From contig DKML01000028.1 of the NCBI GenBank assembly GCA_002470515.1, positions 1-48,544 of the forward strand: a stretch of DNA of 48,544 nucleotides. Reading direction: 5' to 3'. The notes below the pieces were generated by a model. It ran no database searches and was not told the origin of the DNA. It saw nothing but the letters and a program-made list of their open reading frames with translations. Source of the stretch: Proteobacteria bacterium UBA7415. Lineage in GTDB: Bacteria; Pseudomonadota; Gammaproteobacteria; Arenicellales; Arenicellaceae. The number at the start of each line of letters is the position of its first letter. Within the stretch, counting starts at the first letter, position 1. Position numbers and translations under genes: made by a program. Below, piece after piece: positions 17,216-23,898 of this stretch.

Positions 17216-17293
17216 GCTTTGGTCTCCTTTGACAGCACTCCATTAATTCAAACAACGTTAGTGCGTTGTTGTGATAACTGCGATGACCTATTG

Positions 17294-18286
17294 CTAGTCT
17301 TTAGCGTAGGGTACAGCCTCGTCCCGCATTAAAAACGAGAATGATGTTTGGTTCAAGGGGGAATAGATCACTGTTCCTTCCCATGCGGTTGTTTTTTTGA
17401 GTTTGCCCGCCAGCATGTCGTCAAATGCTACCAATACCTCTGGCAGTATCTCAGGTTTAACCAGTGGCGTGTTGTGCGCGGGCAATAGCCATTTAACACC
17501 CTTAATACTCATTAATTGCTGCAAGGAAACACGGTACTGTTCTAAGTCGGTTTCGGGCGAATAGAGCCAGATAGGCCCTGCATAAAAGCTGTCTCCGGTC
17601 CAAAGCAGCCCCGCGTCTTTGTCAAACAGCGCTATTGCGTCCGGAGTATGTCCAGGAATAAGCATTACCTCTAAGGAGCGATCCCCTAAGTTGATCACAT
17701 GACCATCTTCAATAAAGGTGCTAATAGCGTAACCTTTGCCAATATGGGTTTCTTGCGTCACGCCGCTCGGCGGTGGCAGGCAAAGGGCCTCGGGTGATAC
17801 TTCAATGCGAATGTTTGAATTAGGCTGGCCGGCTTGCTTTGAACGCGTAAAGTCAGTGTTCATGCCTAAGATATTGGCGTAAGCGAAATTACCACCAACG
17901 TGATCGTAGTGCCCGTGAGAATTTAAAACGGTTATGGGTTTATCAGTGAGCGTAGCAACGACAGCGGCAATGTCTTCTATGCCATTGCCCGTATCAAACA
18001 ACAGCGCGGATTCCGATCCTTCGATCAAATACGAAATAGCTTCCTGCCACTGAAACGGTTCATATATTGCGGTAACGCCGTCAGCTACTTCGTACAGCTC
18101 AAACCAAGAGTTTGGATAGTCTAAGCGAGTGAGTGAAGCGTATTCTGGGCGGGGTAGGTTTTGGCAAAACTCAGGGGAGCCTTCAAGCGAACTTTGTTCT
18201 GCGGTATCGGCGGCGCTAGCTTGGCTAAAGAGCGCGCTGTTTAAACATAGGATTACCAACGCATAGTTTGTTACTCGTTTGCTCAT
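17294..18286 (-). CDS. Periplasmic metallo-beta-lactamase-fold hydrolase
   Basis: 330-residue exported enzyme of the MBL fold. The signal peptide is MSKRVTNYALVILCLNSALF..SA with cleavage near residue 25. The zinc motif HGHYDH (in VLNSHGHYDHVGG) is present, with later ligands in IPGHTPDA, LLWTGDSFY and LLPAHNTPL. I prefer ATG at 18286 because it begins a clean signal peptide; an in-frame GTG at 18328 adds 14 residues. The sequence is closer to general MBL hydrolases than to clinical beta-lactamases; substrate unknown. The gene lies between a lipoprotein gene and a fatty-acid-hydroxylase-type gene on the same strand. Confidence 0.88.
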   Translation of the reverse strand: MSKRVTNYALVILCLNSALFSQASAADTAEQSSLEGSPEFCQNLPRPEYASLTRLDYPNSWFELYEVADGVTAIYEPFQWQEAISYLIEGSESALLFDTGNGIEDIAAVVATLTDKPITVLNSHGHYDHVGGNFAYANILGMNTDFTRSKQAGQPNSNIRIEVSPEALCLPPPSGVTQETHIGKGYAISTFIEDGHVINLGDRSLEVMLIPGHTPDAIALFDKDAGLLWTGDSFYAGPIWLYSPETDLEQYRVSLQQLMSIKGVKWLLPAHNTPLVKPEILPEVLVAFDDMLAGKLKKTTAWEGTVIYSPLNQTSFSFLMRDEAVPYAKD

Positions 18287-18397
18287 GTCCTGCTCACTGT
18301 TTAAGAATTTAGTCTTAAACAATATCACGGGATTTCATGAGTACAAATATTTTAGAGACCTTGATCTTTCATGACGAGAGCAGCCTTGCTCAACGCT

Positions 18398-19273
18398 TTA
18401 ACTTTCTTGGTTAGCAAGCTCCATAAAAAATTGCTCGTATTCGCGAATCACCTTTGCGGCACGTACGCGCTCTTCTGCATCTAAGGTTGCGAACAAATGA
18501 TTGATTGCTTTATAGCCGTTATCTGCATTTTGTTTAAACTTAACGGGGTGTGCTGAATTAGCGCCCGCCTCCAGCATTTGCCAGGCCGCTGTATAGCGTT
18601 CTGTATATGCGCTGAGTGAATCGCCTTTATCTTTGCTAAGTGCAATAAAGGCTTGGTTCACCTTTAAATAATGATCTTCGGTTTCTTGGGCGAGATCGAT
18701 ACGGTCATCAAGAATGTTGCGCATGTCATCGAGTTGGTCTCGACTTCGTCCGACGTCCATACCTTTAAATATTGTTTGAAGGGTTTTAGCGATACCGTCT
18801 TTTTGATCTTCTAAGTCGCGTTCGTCTCGATCTTCCTTTCGTCGCTGGTGATTTTCCAGTAGCTGCTCAAGTACCTCAGAGTCTTGCTCAGGCGACATTT
18901 CGTAAAAGAAGCGAGCTACTTCGGAAACCAACGGTTTGTTTTCTGAAAGAGGGAATGGCTTATAGAAAAAGTTGACCACGGTATCGTAAGTCTCTTGTTT
19001 TAATGTGCCCTGTGTTTCGATATCAAGAGCAACCAGTTCAATCAGGTCAGATACCTGCGGTAGCATATTTCGCCGTACCAAAACCTGAGTAGTTTCTGCA
19101 ATCGCTTTGGCGTGCGCTTCTTGCTCGGCTGTTAGGGTAGCAAAATCTTCAAGTTGATTGATGATGTCAGAATCTACTTTATTAACGGCGCGCTCGATAA
19201 AGAACTTATCCACTCCGCAGGCAGACACCGAACCGGCCAATAAGAGAACAACAATGAGACGAAATATTTTCAT
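18398..19273 (-). CDS. DUF6279 family lipoprotein
   Basis: 291-residue lipoprotein of unknown function. The signal peptide ends in VSAC with the acylated cysteine at residue 19. The remainder is highly charged and helical (EQEAHAKAIAE, NHQRRKEDRDERDLEDQKD, DDMRNILDDRIDLAQETEDHYL), which fits the DUF6279 family of gammaproteobacterial lipoproteins. A coiled-coil-like middle region spans about 135-200. It is first of a minus-strand run with the MBL-fold gene, although the 111-bp gap leaves room for a separate promoter. Upstream lies the riboswitch promoter, in the opposite direction. Confidence 0.85.
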   Translation of the reverse strand: MKIFRLIVVLLLAGSVSACGVDKFFIERAVNKVDSDIINQLEDFATLTAEQEAHAKAIAETTQVLVRRNMLPQVSDLIELVALDIETQGTLKQETYDTVVNFFYKPFPLSENKPLVSEVARFFYEMSPEQDSEVLEQLLENHQRRKEDRDERDLEDQKDGIAKTLQTIFKGMDVGRSRDQLDDMRNILDDRIDLAQETEDHYLKVNQAFIALSKDKGDSLSAYTERYTAAWQMLEAGANSAHPVKFKQNADNGYKAINHLFATLDAEERVRAAKVIREYEQFFMELANQES

Positions 19274-19394
19274 GGTTCTAGCCTAGCAATTGGCTTGTGA
19301 GGGTAGCTACAAAAGTGGCGACAAATGCGAAAGAGATGTGAGTATAGGGCCCGCGTGCGCTATAAAAACTTATATGGCAAATCGCTAATTTAGA

Positions 19395-19423
19395 TATACA
19401 GATCACTTTACTGGCCTTATAAT
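19395..19423 (+). promoter_or_regulatory. Promoter of the FMN riboswitch transcript
   Basis: TATACA (19395-19400) and TATAAT (19418-19423) are separated by 17 bp, a good sigma-70 arrangement with a perfect -10 box. Transcription would begin near 19430, about 20 bases before the first paired base of the riboswitch. Confidence 0.65.
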
Positions 19424-19450
19424 TCGCGCAACTCAGCACCACTATGCTGG

Positions 19451-19596
19451 GCTTCTCAGGGCGGGGTGTAAGTCCCCACCGGCGGTAATCCTGGTTTGCA
19501 GGTAGCCCGCGGGCGCTCTTGGTGATTCTTCATCGAGAGGACAAGCAGATTCTGGTTAGATTCCAGAGCCGACAGTTATAGTCTGGTTATGAGAAA
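19451..19596 (+). promoter_or_regulatory. FMN riboswitch (RFN element)
   Basis: The aptamer is recognisable throughout: CTTCTCAGGGCGGGGTG, AAGTCCCCACCGGCGGTAAT, AGCCCGCGGGCG, GGACAAGCAGATTCTGGT, GATTCCAGAGCCGACAGTTA and TAGTCTGGTTATGAGAA. The end strands (TTCTCA and TGAGAA) close P1. It precedes the lumazine synthase gene and should lower its expression when FMN is plentiful. Downstream, ATAACC (19611-19616) can pair with GGTTAT (19585-19590) inside the aptamer, a possible alternative structure. No classic hairpin with T-tract is evident before the gene, so control of translation is more likely than termination. Confidence 0.95.
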
Positions 19597-19740
19597 TAAG
19601 GTTAAGAGCTATAACCGCTAGAATTAAGCGGCTTTAGCTAAAGAATAGGCAGTCTGTTGTTAGCGCTGTTTAGCCTGTGTGTTAAACGTTGGTTTTAGCG
19701 ACTACATACACGAGCGTATTCTGGCTTACCCTTGTTTGCC

Positions 19741-19766
19741 CTCAATTTTAATTTTTAAGAATTGAG
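19741..19766 (+). promoter_or_regulatory. ribH: Hairpin over the ribH ribosome-binding site
   Basis: CTCAATT (19741-19747) pairs with AATTGAG (19760-19766). The GAG at its end is the only Shine-Dalgarno-like element before the ATG at 19775. The stem could hide the ribosome site and be the output of the riboswitch. This is an inference from pairing only. Confidence 0.45.
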
Positions 19767-19774
19767 ACTGAACA

Positions 19775-20239
19775 ATGACAAACTTTACTGAAATTGCGTC
19801 ACGCGACCGCGTGGCATTTATCCAAGCTTGCTGGCACCGTGACATCGTTGATGTTTTGCGCGACTCGTTTAAAGAAGAGTTCGCTAAACTAAGTGATAAG
19901 CAAATCGACTTCTACGAAGTGCCTGGCGCTTACGAAATCCCCCTACATTGCAAAGCGCTTGCTGCCACGGGAAAATACGCCGCAGTTGTTGCGGGCGGCT
20001 TGGTTGTAGACGGCGGTATCTATCGTCACGATTTCGTTGGCCGCACAGTGATCGATGGCTTGATGCAAGCGCAAATGGAAACTGGCATGCCAGTCTTTTC
20101 GGCGGTCCTAACGCCGCACCATTTTCATGGCAATGATGAGCACGTTAACTTCTTCAAAGCGCATTTTGTGAAGAAAGGTAAGGAAGCGGCGCATGCCTGT
20201 GCCGAGACGCTCACAAGCTTGGTCGCAATGGGGAGCTAA
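19775..20239 (+). CDS. ribH: 6,7-dimethyl-8-ribityllumazine synthase, RibH2-like
   Basis: 154-residue enzyme for the penultimate step of riboflavin synthesis: it joins 5-amino-6-ribitylamino-uracil and dihydroxybutanone phosphate. The sequence follows the type II (RibH2) pattern known from Brucella and Mesorhizobium: VAFIQACWHRDIVD, FYEVPGAYEIPLHCK, GGIYRHDFVGRTVIDGLMQ and PVFSAVLTPHHFH, where the HH pair holds the catalytic histidine. Ordinary RibH1 proteins have a GAVIRG-type loop instead of DGGIYRHDF. It stands alone, without ribD, ribE, ribBA or nusB, behind an FMN riboswitch. The start is ATG at 19775 with a weak ribosome site. Confidence 0.93.
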   Translation: MTNFTEIASRDRVAFIQACWHRDIVDVLRDSFKEEFAKLSDKQIDFYEVPGAYEIPLHCKALAATGKYAAVVAGGLVVDGGIYRHDFVGRTVIDGLMQAQMETGMPVFSAVLTPHHFHGNDEHVNFFKAHFVKKGKEAAHACAETLTSLVAMGS

Positions 20240-20261
20240 ACACTAGTACCCAAATGCTTTA

Positions 20262-20324
20262 TCCTTAGCCAAACGGATCTTTGGCTAAGGACGCTTATAC
20301 TTATAATATTAGTCGTCTAATATT
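20262..20324. other. Two perfect hairpins between ribH and the symporter gene
   Basis: TCCTTAGCCAAA (20262-20273) pairs with TTTGGCTAAGGA (20280-20291) around a six-base loop, and AATATTAG (20305-20312) pairs with CTAATATT (20317-20324) around TCGT. Neither has a T-tract after it. The first begins 22 bp after the ribH stop. They may be a processing site, a weak terminator or a binding site for a regulator of the next gene. Confidence 0.6.
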
Positions 20325-20375
20325 AGCCATCGAACTCCAACTCCCTGTTGGGACTAATCGAAGGACTATAAGCTT

Positions 20376-21812
20376 ATGTTAGACGCGATAGTAAATTCTA
20401 TAAATGCAGCCATCGGCTTCGTCAACGCTGTGTTGTGGAGTGAGTGGCAAGTACTTATCTACCTCCTCATTATCGCAGGTGTTTGGTTTACCTTTCGCTT
20501 AGGCGCACTTCAGCTGCGCCAATTTGGTCACATGTTCTCGTTAATGCGTGGGAGTGGCAAGGCAGACTCTTCGGGCATTAGTTCTTTTCAAGCACTTTGT
20601 ACATCCTTGTCCGCACGCGTTGGCACTGGAAATCTTGCTGGTGTGGCGATGGCCATTTCATTGGGTGGTGCGGGCGCTGTGTTTTGGATGTGGGTGATTG
20701 CCATATTAGGCATGGCAACAGGCTTTGCCGAAAGCTTGTTGGCACAGGTCTATAAGGTTAGAGACCAACATAAGGAATTTAGAGGTGGACCTGCGTACTA
20801 CATTCAACAGGGCTTGGGCTCTCGATGGCTGGCGCTGTTGTTCGCGGTGTGTTTGTTCTTAGGTTATGGCTTGTTCTTTAGTGCTATGCAAGCCAACACG
20901 ATTACCGATGCGCTTAACTATGCGTATGACATACCCACAAAATATTCTGGACTAGCCATAACGCTGTTAGCCGGTGTGATTGTGATTGGTGGCTTACGCG
21001 CCATTGCTCGCTTTGCCGAAATCGTCGTACCGTTTATGGGTATTGTCTATGTGCTAACCACTCTGATTATCACAGCGCTCAATATTCATCTTGTGCCCGA
21101 CATGCTCAGCGACATTATTACGTCGGCCTTTGGTTTACAAGAAGCGGGCGCAGGCGCACTGGGTGCCGCCATTAAAAATGGTATTCAGCGCGGGCTCTAT
21201 TCAAACGAAGCCGGCTCGGGCAGTGCACCACACGCTGCGGCCAGTGCATCTCCGCACCCGAATCACCCTGCTGTTCAAGGCTACGTGCAAATGCTAGGGG
21301 TCTTTTTCGACACTATTATTTTGTGTACCTGTACGGCCATCGTTATCCTTTTGGCCGGCGGCGCATCGAGTGGCGAAATGGAAGGCATTCGACTTACTCA
21401 AGCCGCAATGACTACCCACATGGGCGTTTACGGCGGCCACTTTGTATCCATTGCGATCACGCTTTTTGCGTTTACCTCGGTAGTGGCTAACTACGCGTAT
21501 GCAGAAAGTAATCTGCGAATCTTTAAATGCGACAACACCGCAGGCCGATCCGCTTATACGGTGGCGTATTTGGGCATGGTGTTATGGGGCTCTAGTGCGA
21601 GCCTTGCGGCCGTTTGGGCAGCAGCGGATGCTGCGCTCGGCATGATGACGGTGGTGAACGTTACGGCATTAATACTTCTCACTCCGACCATCGTAGCGGT
21701 AAGTAAAGATTACTTCGCTAAAACCGACGCAGGTGAGGATGTTTCGTTCAAACTCGGTGATTGCAAAATTCAGGGCAAGCCTGAAAAAGATATCTGGGTC
21801 GGTAAACCTTAA
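20376..21812 (+). CDS. Alanine/glycine:cation symporter (AGCS family)
   Basis: 478-residue inner-membrane carrier that takes up alanine or glycine with Na+ or H+. The AGCS marks are RQFGHMFSLMRGS, the core LSARVGTGNLAGVAMAI and GLYSNEAGSGSAPHAAASA, plus GGPAYYIQQGLG. About ten hydrophobic helices are seen. Length is usual for AgcS/DagA/AlsT proteins. It is co-directional with ribH but separated by 136 bp with two hairpins, so it is probably independently expressed. Its stop codon lies in a 14-bp tandem repeat (21801-21856). Confidence 0.95.
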   Translation: MLDAIVNSINAAIGFVNAVLWSEWQVLIYLLIIAGVWFTFRLGALQLRQFGHMFSLMRGSGKADSSGISSFQALCTSLSARVGTGNLAGVAMAISLGGAGAVFWMWVIAILGMATGFAESLLAQVYKVRDQHKEFRGGPAYYIQQGLGSRWLALLFAVCLFLGYGLFFSAMQANTITDALNYAYDIPTKYSGLAITLLAGVIVIGGLRAIARFAEIVVPFMGIVYVLTTLIITALNIHLVPDMLSDIITSAFGLQEAGAGALGAAIKNGIQRGLYSNEAGSGSAPHAAASASPHPNHPAVQGYVQMLGVFFDTIILCTCTAIVILLAGGASSGEMEGIRLTQAAMTTHMGVYGGHFVSIAITLFAFTSVVANYAYAESNLRIFKCDNTAGRSAYTVAYLGMVLWGSSASLAAVWAAADAALGMMTVVNVTALILLTPTIVAVSKDYFAKTDAGEDVSFKLGDCKIQGKPEKDIWVGKP

Positions 21813-21856
21813 TAGGTAAACCCTAATAGACAAACTCAAGCCGGTAAATCCTAATT
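21801..21856. repeat. 14-bp repeat spanning two convergent stop codons
   Basis: GGTAAACCTTAATA (21801), GGTAAACCCTAATA (21815) and GGTAAATCCTAATT (21843) are spaced by 14 and then 28 bp, so a fourth, decayed unit (21829-21842) fits the period. The array includes the stop codon of the symporter gene and that of the convergent START-domain gene. Confidence 0.7.
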
Positions 21857-22618
21857 GGTCACGGTGGCTTCGCTTGGTACTGATTCTGAAATTTGGTCTA
21901 TCGAGACTTCAGGAATAAGGGGATCTTGTGCAAGCGGATCTGAATCTGGTACGCCGGTTTGTGTGACATTCAGAAAGCTGACCTGCACATCTTCATAAGC
22001 GCCGCCTTCGATTAGCTTGCGCATCTCAAACATAGAGTCATACGGTGCGTCTACCAATAACATGTTGGTGATCCACGCAGGCGTGGGACCATTGGGATTG
22101 ATGTGGGCAAAGTTTTCGACTAACACTGTGCCGTCTTCTTGTGCGGTAAAGTGCCATTGTGTGAATGCTTCAGATAGGCGCACTGCTTTAGTTTCGTCAA
22201 CGCCGCCAGGCGCTGCTTGGCTGGTCATGGTCACTCGGCCTGAGTCTTGGTCAATACTCCAAACAACGTGGGCGTAAACGTCTCGATCGGACACCGGAAA
22301 CGGCACGTTGTTAAACACGTAGACATAACTCTCGACATCCGATACTCGAGTAACAACCCTGGCTTCTTCACACATCGCAGCCCATTCGGGACAGGCAGCA
22401 AGGTCTTCAACCAAACCAACCAGACTTTTTACCGAGCCTTTGACATTCATCGTTCCGCGAACTGCTTTAAATGGCGACCCTTCAACAGCACTTGTGTATA
22501 GGGTAATGCCGTCCTTGCTACGCTTTTCTTCCCAGTCGTAATCTATGCCTGCAACTTGAGCAGCACTAAAGCTGGGTACGAGGGCGAGTGTAAGAATAAT
22601 CGAATAAAAACGGTTCAT
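21851..22618 (-). CDS. Secreted START-domain protein
   Basis: 255-residue exported protein with a lipid-binding START-type fold. The signal peptide is MNRFYSIILTLALVPSFSAA (cleavage near residue 20). The core DGITLYTSAVEGSPFKAVRGTM, PEWAAMC..ARVV, YVYVFNNVPFPVSDRDVYAHV and PTPAWITNMLLVDAPYDSMFEMRKLI matches bacterial START proteins. I chose ATG at 22618; an in-frame GTG at 22642 adds eight residues before the signal. The role is unknown; the family may bind hydrophobic ligands. It stands alone, convergent with the symporter and divergent from the SnoaL-like gene. Confidence 0.88.
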   Translation of the reverse strand: MNRFYSIILTLALVPSFSAAQVAGIDYDWEEKRSKDGITLYTSAVEGSPFKAVRGTMNVKGSVKSLVGLVEDLAACPEWAAMCEEARVVTRVSDVESYVYVFNNVPFPVSDRDVYAHVVWSIDQDSGRVTMTSQAAPGGVDETKAVRLSEAFTQWHFTAQEDGTVLVENFAHINPNGPTPAWITNMLLVDAPYDSMFEMRKLIEGGAYEDVQVSFLNVTQTGVPDSDPLAQDPLIPEVSIDQISESVPSEATVTN

Positions 22619-22864
22619 AAAAAGTACTTTAAATAGTTCCACAAAAGCGGCAATTTCCTGTAACCAGAAAAAGATCTTGGGCCCAATTGCAACTCATCCT
22701 AACAGATGTCGTGGTTAGTAGAGGTCTGGGTAATGTCACAAAGACTCAAAAACTGGGTTTTGCTGATCATAATGTGCAACCTTTGGATATACTTAAACCC
22801 TAACGCTAAAGTAAGTAGCGACCATCGCTATAACAAATAGACTTATTAAACAGGAGATTTACCC

Positions 22865-23248
22865 ATGATTGATACGATGGCCCTCTGGCACGATATTGCC
22901 AAATCTCGACAACCCGAAAGACTGAATGACATCCTTGCTGACGATGCCGTAATGGTCTCTCCAGTGGTATTTACGCCGCAAAAAGGTAAAGCGATTACGC
23001 AAAAATACCTGGCAGCAGCAATGCACGTGTTTTTCAATCCTAAGTTCAAATACGTGCGCGAATTTAGTGGTGATCACTCAGCCGTGCTTGAGTTTGAAAC
23101 AGAAGTCGATGGCAAGTATATCAATGGCGTAGACATGATTAGCTGGAATGAAGAAGGTCTAATTACAGAATTTAGAGTGATGCTGCGGCCCTTACAGGCG
23201 GTTAATACCATTCACGAGATGATGGGCGCTAAGCTTCAAGCTCTTTAA
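22865..23248 (+). CDS. SnoaL-like (NTF2-fold) protein
   Basis: 127-residue cytoplasmic protein of the SnoaL/NTF2-like superfamily: ALWHDIAKSRQPERLNDILADDAVMVSPV at the start, a conical barrel, and NGVDMISWNEEGLITEFRVMLRPLQAV near the end. Members are small isomerases, hydrolases or ligand-binding proteins. The catalytic residues cannot be assigned. AGGAGA just before the ATG fixes the start, and a terminator follows. It is a single-gene transcript. Confidence 0.85.
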   Translation: MIDTMALWHDIAKSRQPERLNDILADDAVMVSPVVFTPQKGKAITQKYLAAAMHVFFNPKFKYVREFSGDHSAVLEFETEVDGKYINGVDMISWNEEGLITEFRVMLRPLQAVNTIHEMMGAKLQAL

Positions 23249-23332
23249 TTAGCAGTTTAATTTTATTGCCTAATTAAATAATTGTCTCTTAAGTCTATGA
23301 TTTAAATCATATTTGCCACAACTTTTAGATTG

Positions 23333-23358
23333 AAAGGCCAGCTTTGCTGGTCTTTTTT
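23333..23358 (+). terminator. Terminator after the SnoaL-like gene
   Basis: AAAGGCCAGC (23333-23342) pairs with GCTGGTCTTT (23346-23355, one G-T pair) and runs into a T-tract. The stem shares GAAAGGCCAGC with the terminator at 16340. Confidence 0.88.
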
Positions 23359-23459
23359 ATGCCTGATATTGACATCTTTTTTACTTTTGACCTCTATTAT
23401 TAGGAATAAAGACATACAGATATAACAAATGGTCAAATGCATTTACCCAATGCAGGCTT

Positions 23460-23879
23460 ATGATTACAGGAATCCACCACATCAATTTTTTGGTTTACGA
23501 CCTCGATACAGCTGTGTCGCGCTGCTCTGCGCTGCTCGGAGGAACATCGTTTGAGTACGCTGACTTGGTCGATCGTGGAGTACGTACCGCCAAGGCCGAC
23601 GTGGGAGGTACCTGGTTGGTTTTAGTACAACCCACTGACCCCGAGGGTACTCCTGGGCAACATATTGCTCAGCATGGGGAAGGTTTTTTCTTAATGTCAT
23701 TTCAAACCGATGACCTTGCACAGCAAATAGAATGTTGCAGTGCGGCCCAAATACAATCAGCTTCGGCTGTACGTAATGGCCTGGACAATTGGCGAGTGGT
23801 TGATCTTAGTCCTACCGACTTTTTTGGCGCTCAAATACAACTAACCGAAGAACTACCAACAACAATAAGACCTCACTAA
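23460..23879 (+). CDS. VOC family (glyoxalase-like) protein
   Basis: 139-residue protein of the vicinal-oxygen-chelate superfamily, in the branch near methylmalonyl-CoA epimerase. The N-terminal HHINFLVYDLDTAVSRCSALLG with the first metal-ligand histidine, GEGFFLMSFQTDDLA in the middle and a terminal GAQIQLTEE glutamate are the expected metal-site elements. The start ATG at 23460 has GCAGG upstream. The TonB-dependent receptor gene starts 19 bp after its stop, so the two are probably co-transcribed. The substrate is likely related to what the receptor imports; no more can be said. Confidence 0.85.
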   Translation: MITGIHHINFLVYDLDTAVSRCSALLGGTSFEYADLVDRGVRTAKADVGGTWLVLVQPTDPEGTPGQHIAQHGEGFFLMSFQTDDLAQQIECCSAAQIQSASAVRNGLDNWRVVDLSPTDFFGAQIQLTEELPTTIRPH

Positions 23880-23898
23880 GGTGAGAGAGGATAAAACT

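Noticed and set aside
23369..23400. A promoter TTGACA...TATTAT before the VOC gene
   Set aside because: The spacer is 20 bp, too long for a confident sigma-70 promoter.
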